Positions 6,118 to 6,293 of a stretch of DNA of 6,293 nucleotides are shown here, in pieces. Every line of letters starts with the position of its first letter. The first letter of the stretch is position 1. The translations under genes and the position numbers were made by a program. Source of the stretch: SOKG01 sp964449845 (GTDB taxonomy: Bacteria; Chloroflexota; Dehalococcoidia; SZUA-161); contig CAYVES010000149.1 in NCBI GenBank assembly GCA_964449845.1, positions 1-6,293 on the forward strand, written 5' to 3'. Below the pieces are notes generated by a model. It did no database searches and was not told the origin of the DNA. It worked only from the letters and a program-made list of their open reading frames with translations.

Positions 6118-6153
6118 GCGAAGGCCTGGTTCAGATATAACCATCTTGAGAAA

Positions 6154-6158
6154 AGGAG
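6154..6158 (+). promoter_or_regulatory. Ribosome-binding site for the partial last gene
   Basis: AGGAG ends 7 bp before the GTG at 6166, an ideal spacing that supports a GTG start and the unusual second residue Ala. Confidence 0.7.
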
Positions 6159-6165
6159 AGTGATT

Positions 6166-6293
6166 GTGGCAGGAATTGCCGGAGTTCAAGGGGCAGACAA
6201 TGGTGAGTTGGGACGTATGCTTGATAGGATCAAGCACAGGGGGCCACATGAGACCTGGATATATCGGGACGGAGAGATAAACCTGGGATGCTG
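6166..6293 (+). CDS. Asparagine-synthetase-like protein with degenerate glutaminase domain (5' part only)
   Basis: Only the first 42 codons are in the window. The translation begins MAGIAGVQG and continues with GRMLDRIKHRGPHETWIYRDGEINLG (16-41). This closely follows the N-terminal class II glutamine amidotransferase domain of AsnB-type enzymes (MCGIAGI, then ..RMLD.I.HRGPDD.G.Y.D....LG). The residue after the initiator Met, normally the catalytic Cys, is Ala (codon GCA at 6169), and the Asp after HRGP is His. If the start is correct, the domain cannot hydrolyse glutamine in the usual way. Known relatives without this Cys include beta-lactam synthetases and lasso-peptide cyclases (McjC type), which use the C-terminal ATP-dependent domain for other amide bonds; that domain lies outside the window. 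The gene starts 48 bp after carrier 2 with a good ribosome-binding site, so it is likely co-transcribed. Its role beside methyl transfer is unknown. Confidence 0.75.
   Translation, partial: MAGIAGVQGADNGELGRMLDRIKHRGPHETWIYRDGEINLGC

Overview
The window looks like a stretch of an anaerobic bacterial chromosome, or a metagenome-assembled genome, devoted to corrinoid-dependent one-carbon metabolism. All supported genes are on the plus strand and most are preceded by purine-rich Shine-Dalgarno sequences. The gene content suits a methylamine- or betaine-using anaerobe with a folate or Wood-Ljungdahl pathway, such as Chloroflexota/Dehalococcoidia-like, Desulfobacterota or Firmicutes lineages. I cannot fix the phylum from sequence alone. 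No rRNA, tRNA, CRISPR array or riboswitch was recognised.

Layout from left to right: (1) an MttB-superfamily methyltransferase without pyrrolysine (6-1445); (2) a methyltetrahydrofolate:corrinoid methyltransferase of the MtgA/AcsE type (1460-2269); (3) a corrinoid (B12-binding) methyl carrier protein (2372-3064); (4) a 206-bp gap with nothing recognisable; (5) a second, divergent MttB-superfamily protein (3271-4803); (6) an AT-rich block (about 4829-5391) holding a small four-helix-bundle (S23/IVP-type) gene wrapped in direct and inverted repeats; (7) a second corrinoid carrier (5440-6117), about 60% identical to the first by hand alignment; (8) the start of an asparagine-synthetase-like gene (6166 to the window end) whose glutaminase domain lacks the usual cysteine nucleophile.

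Inferred joint function: each MttB-like enzyme takes a methyl group from a methylated amine (betaine, carnitine-type or another unknown substrate) and passes it to the Co(I) corrinoid of a carrier. The MtgA/AcsE-like enzyme then moves the methyl from the carrier to tetrahydrofolate, or works in reverse. There are two substrate-specific enzymes, two carriers and one folate enzyme, so the locus looks like two substrate branches sharing one exit. No corrinoid-reducing activator (RamA-type) and no transporter is visible here.

The least ordinary parts are the repeat-wrapped four-helix-bundle element sitting between the second methyltransferase and its probable carrier, the motif losses in the second methyltransferase, and the pseudo-glutaminase asparagine-synthetase homologue following the carrier.
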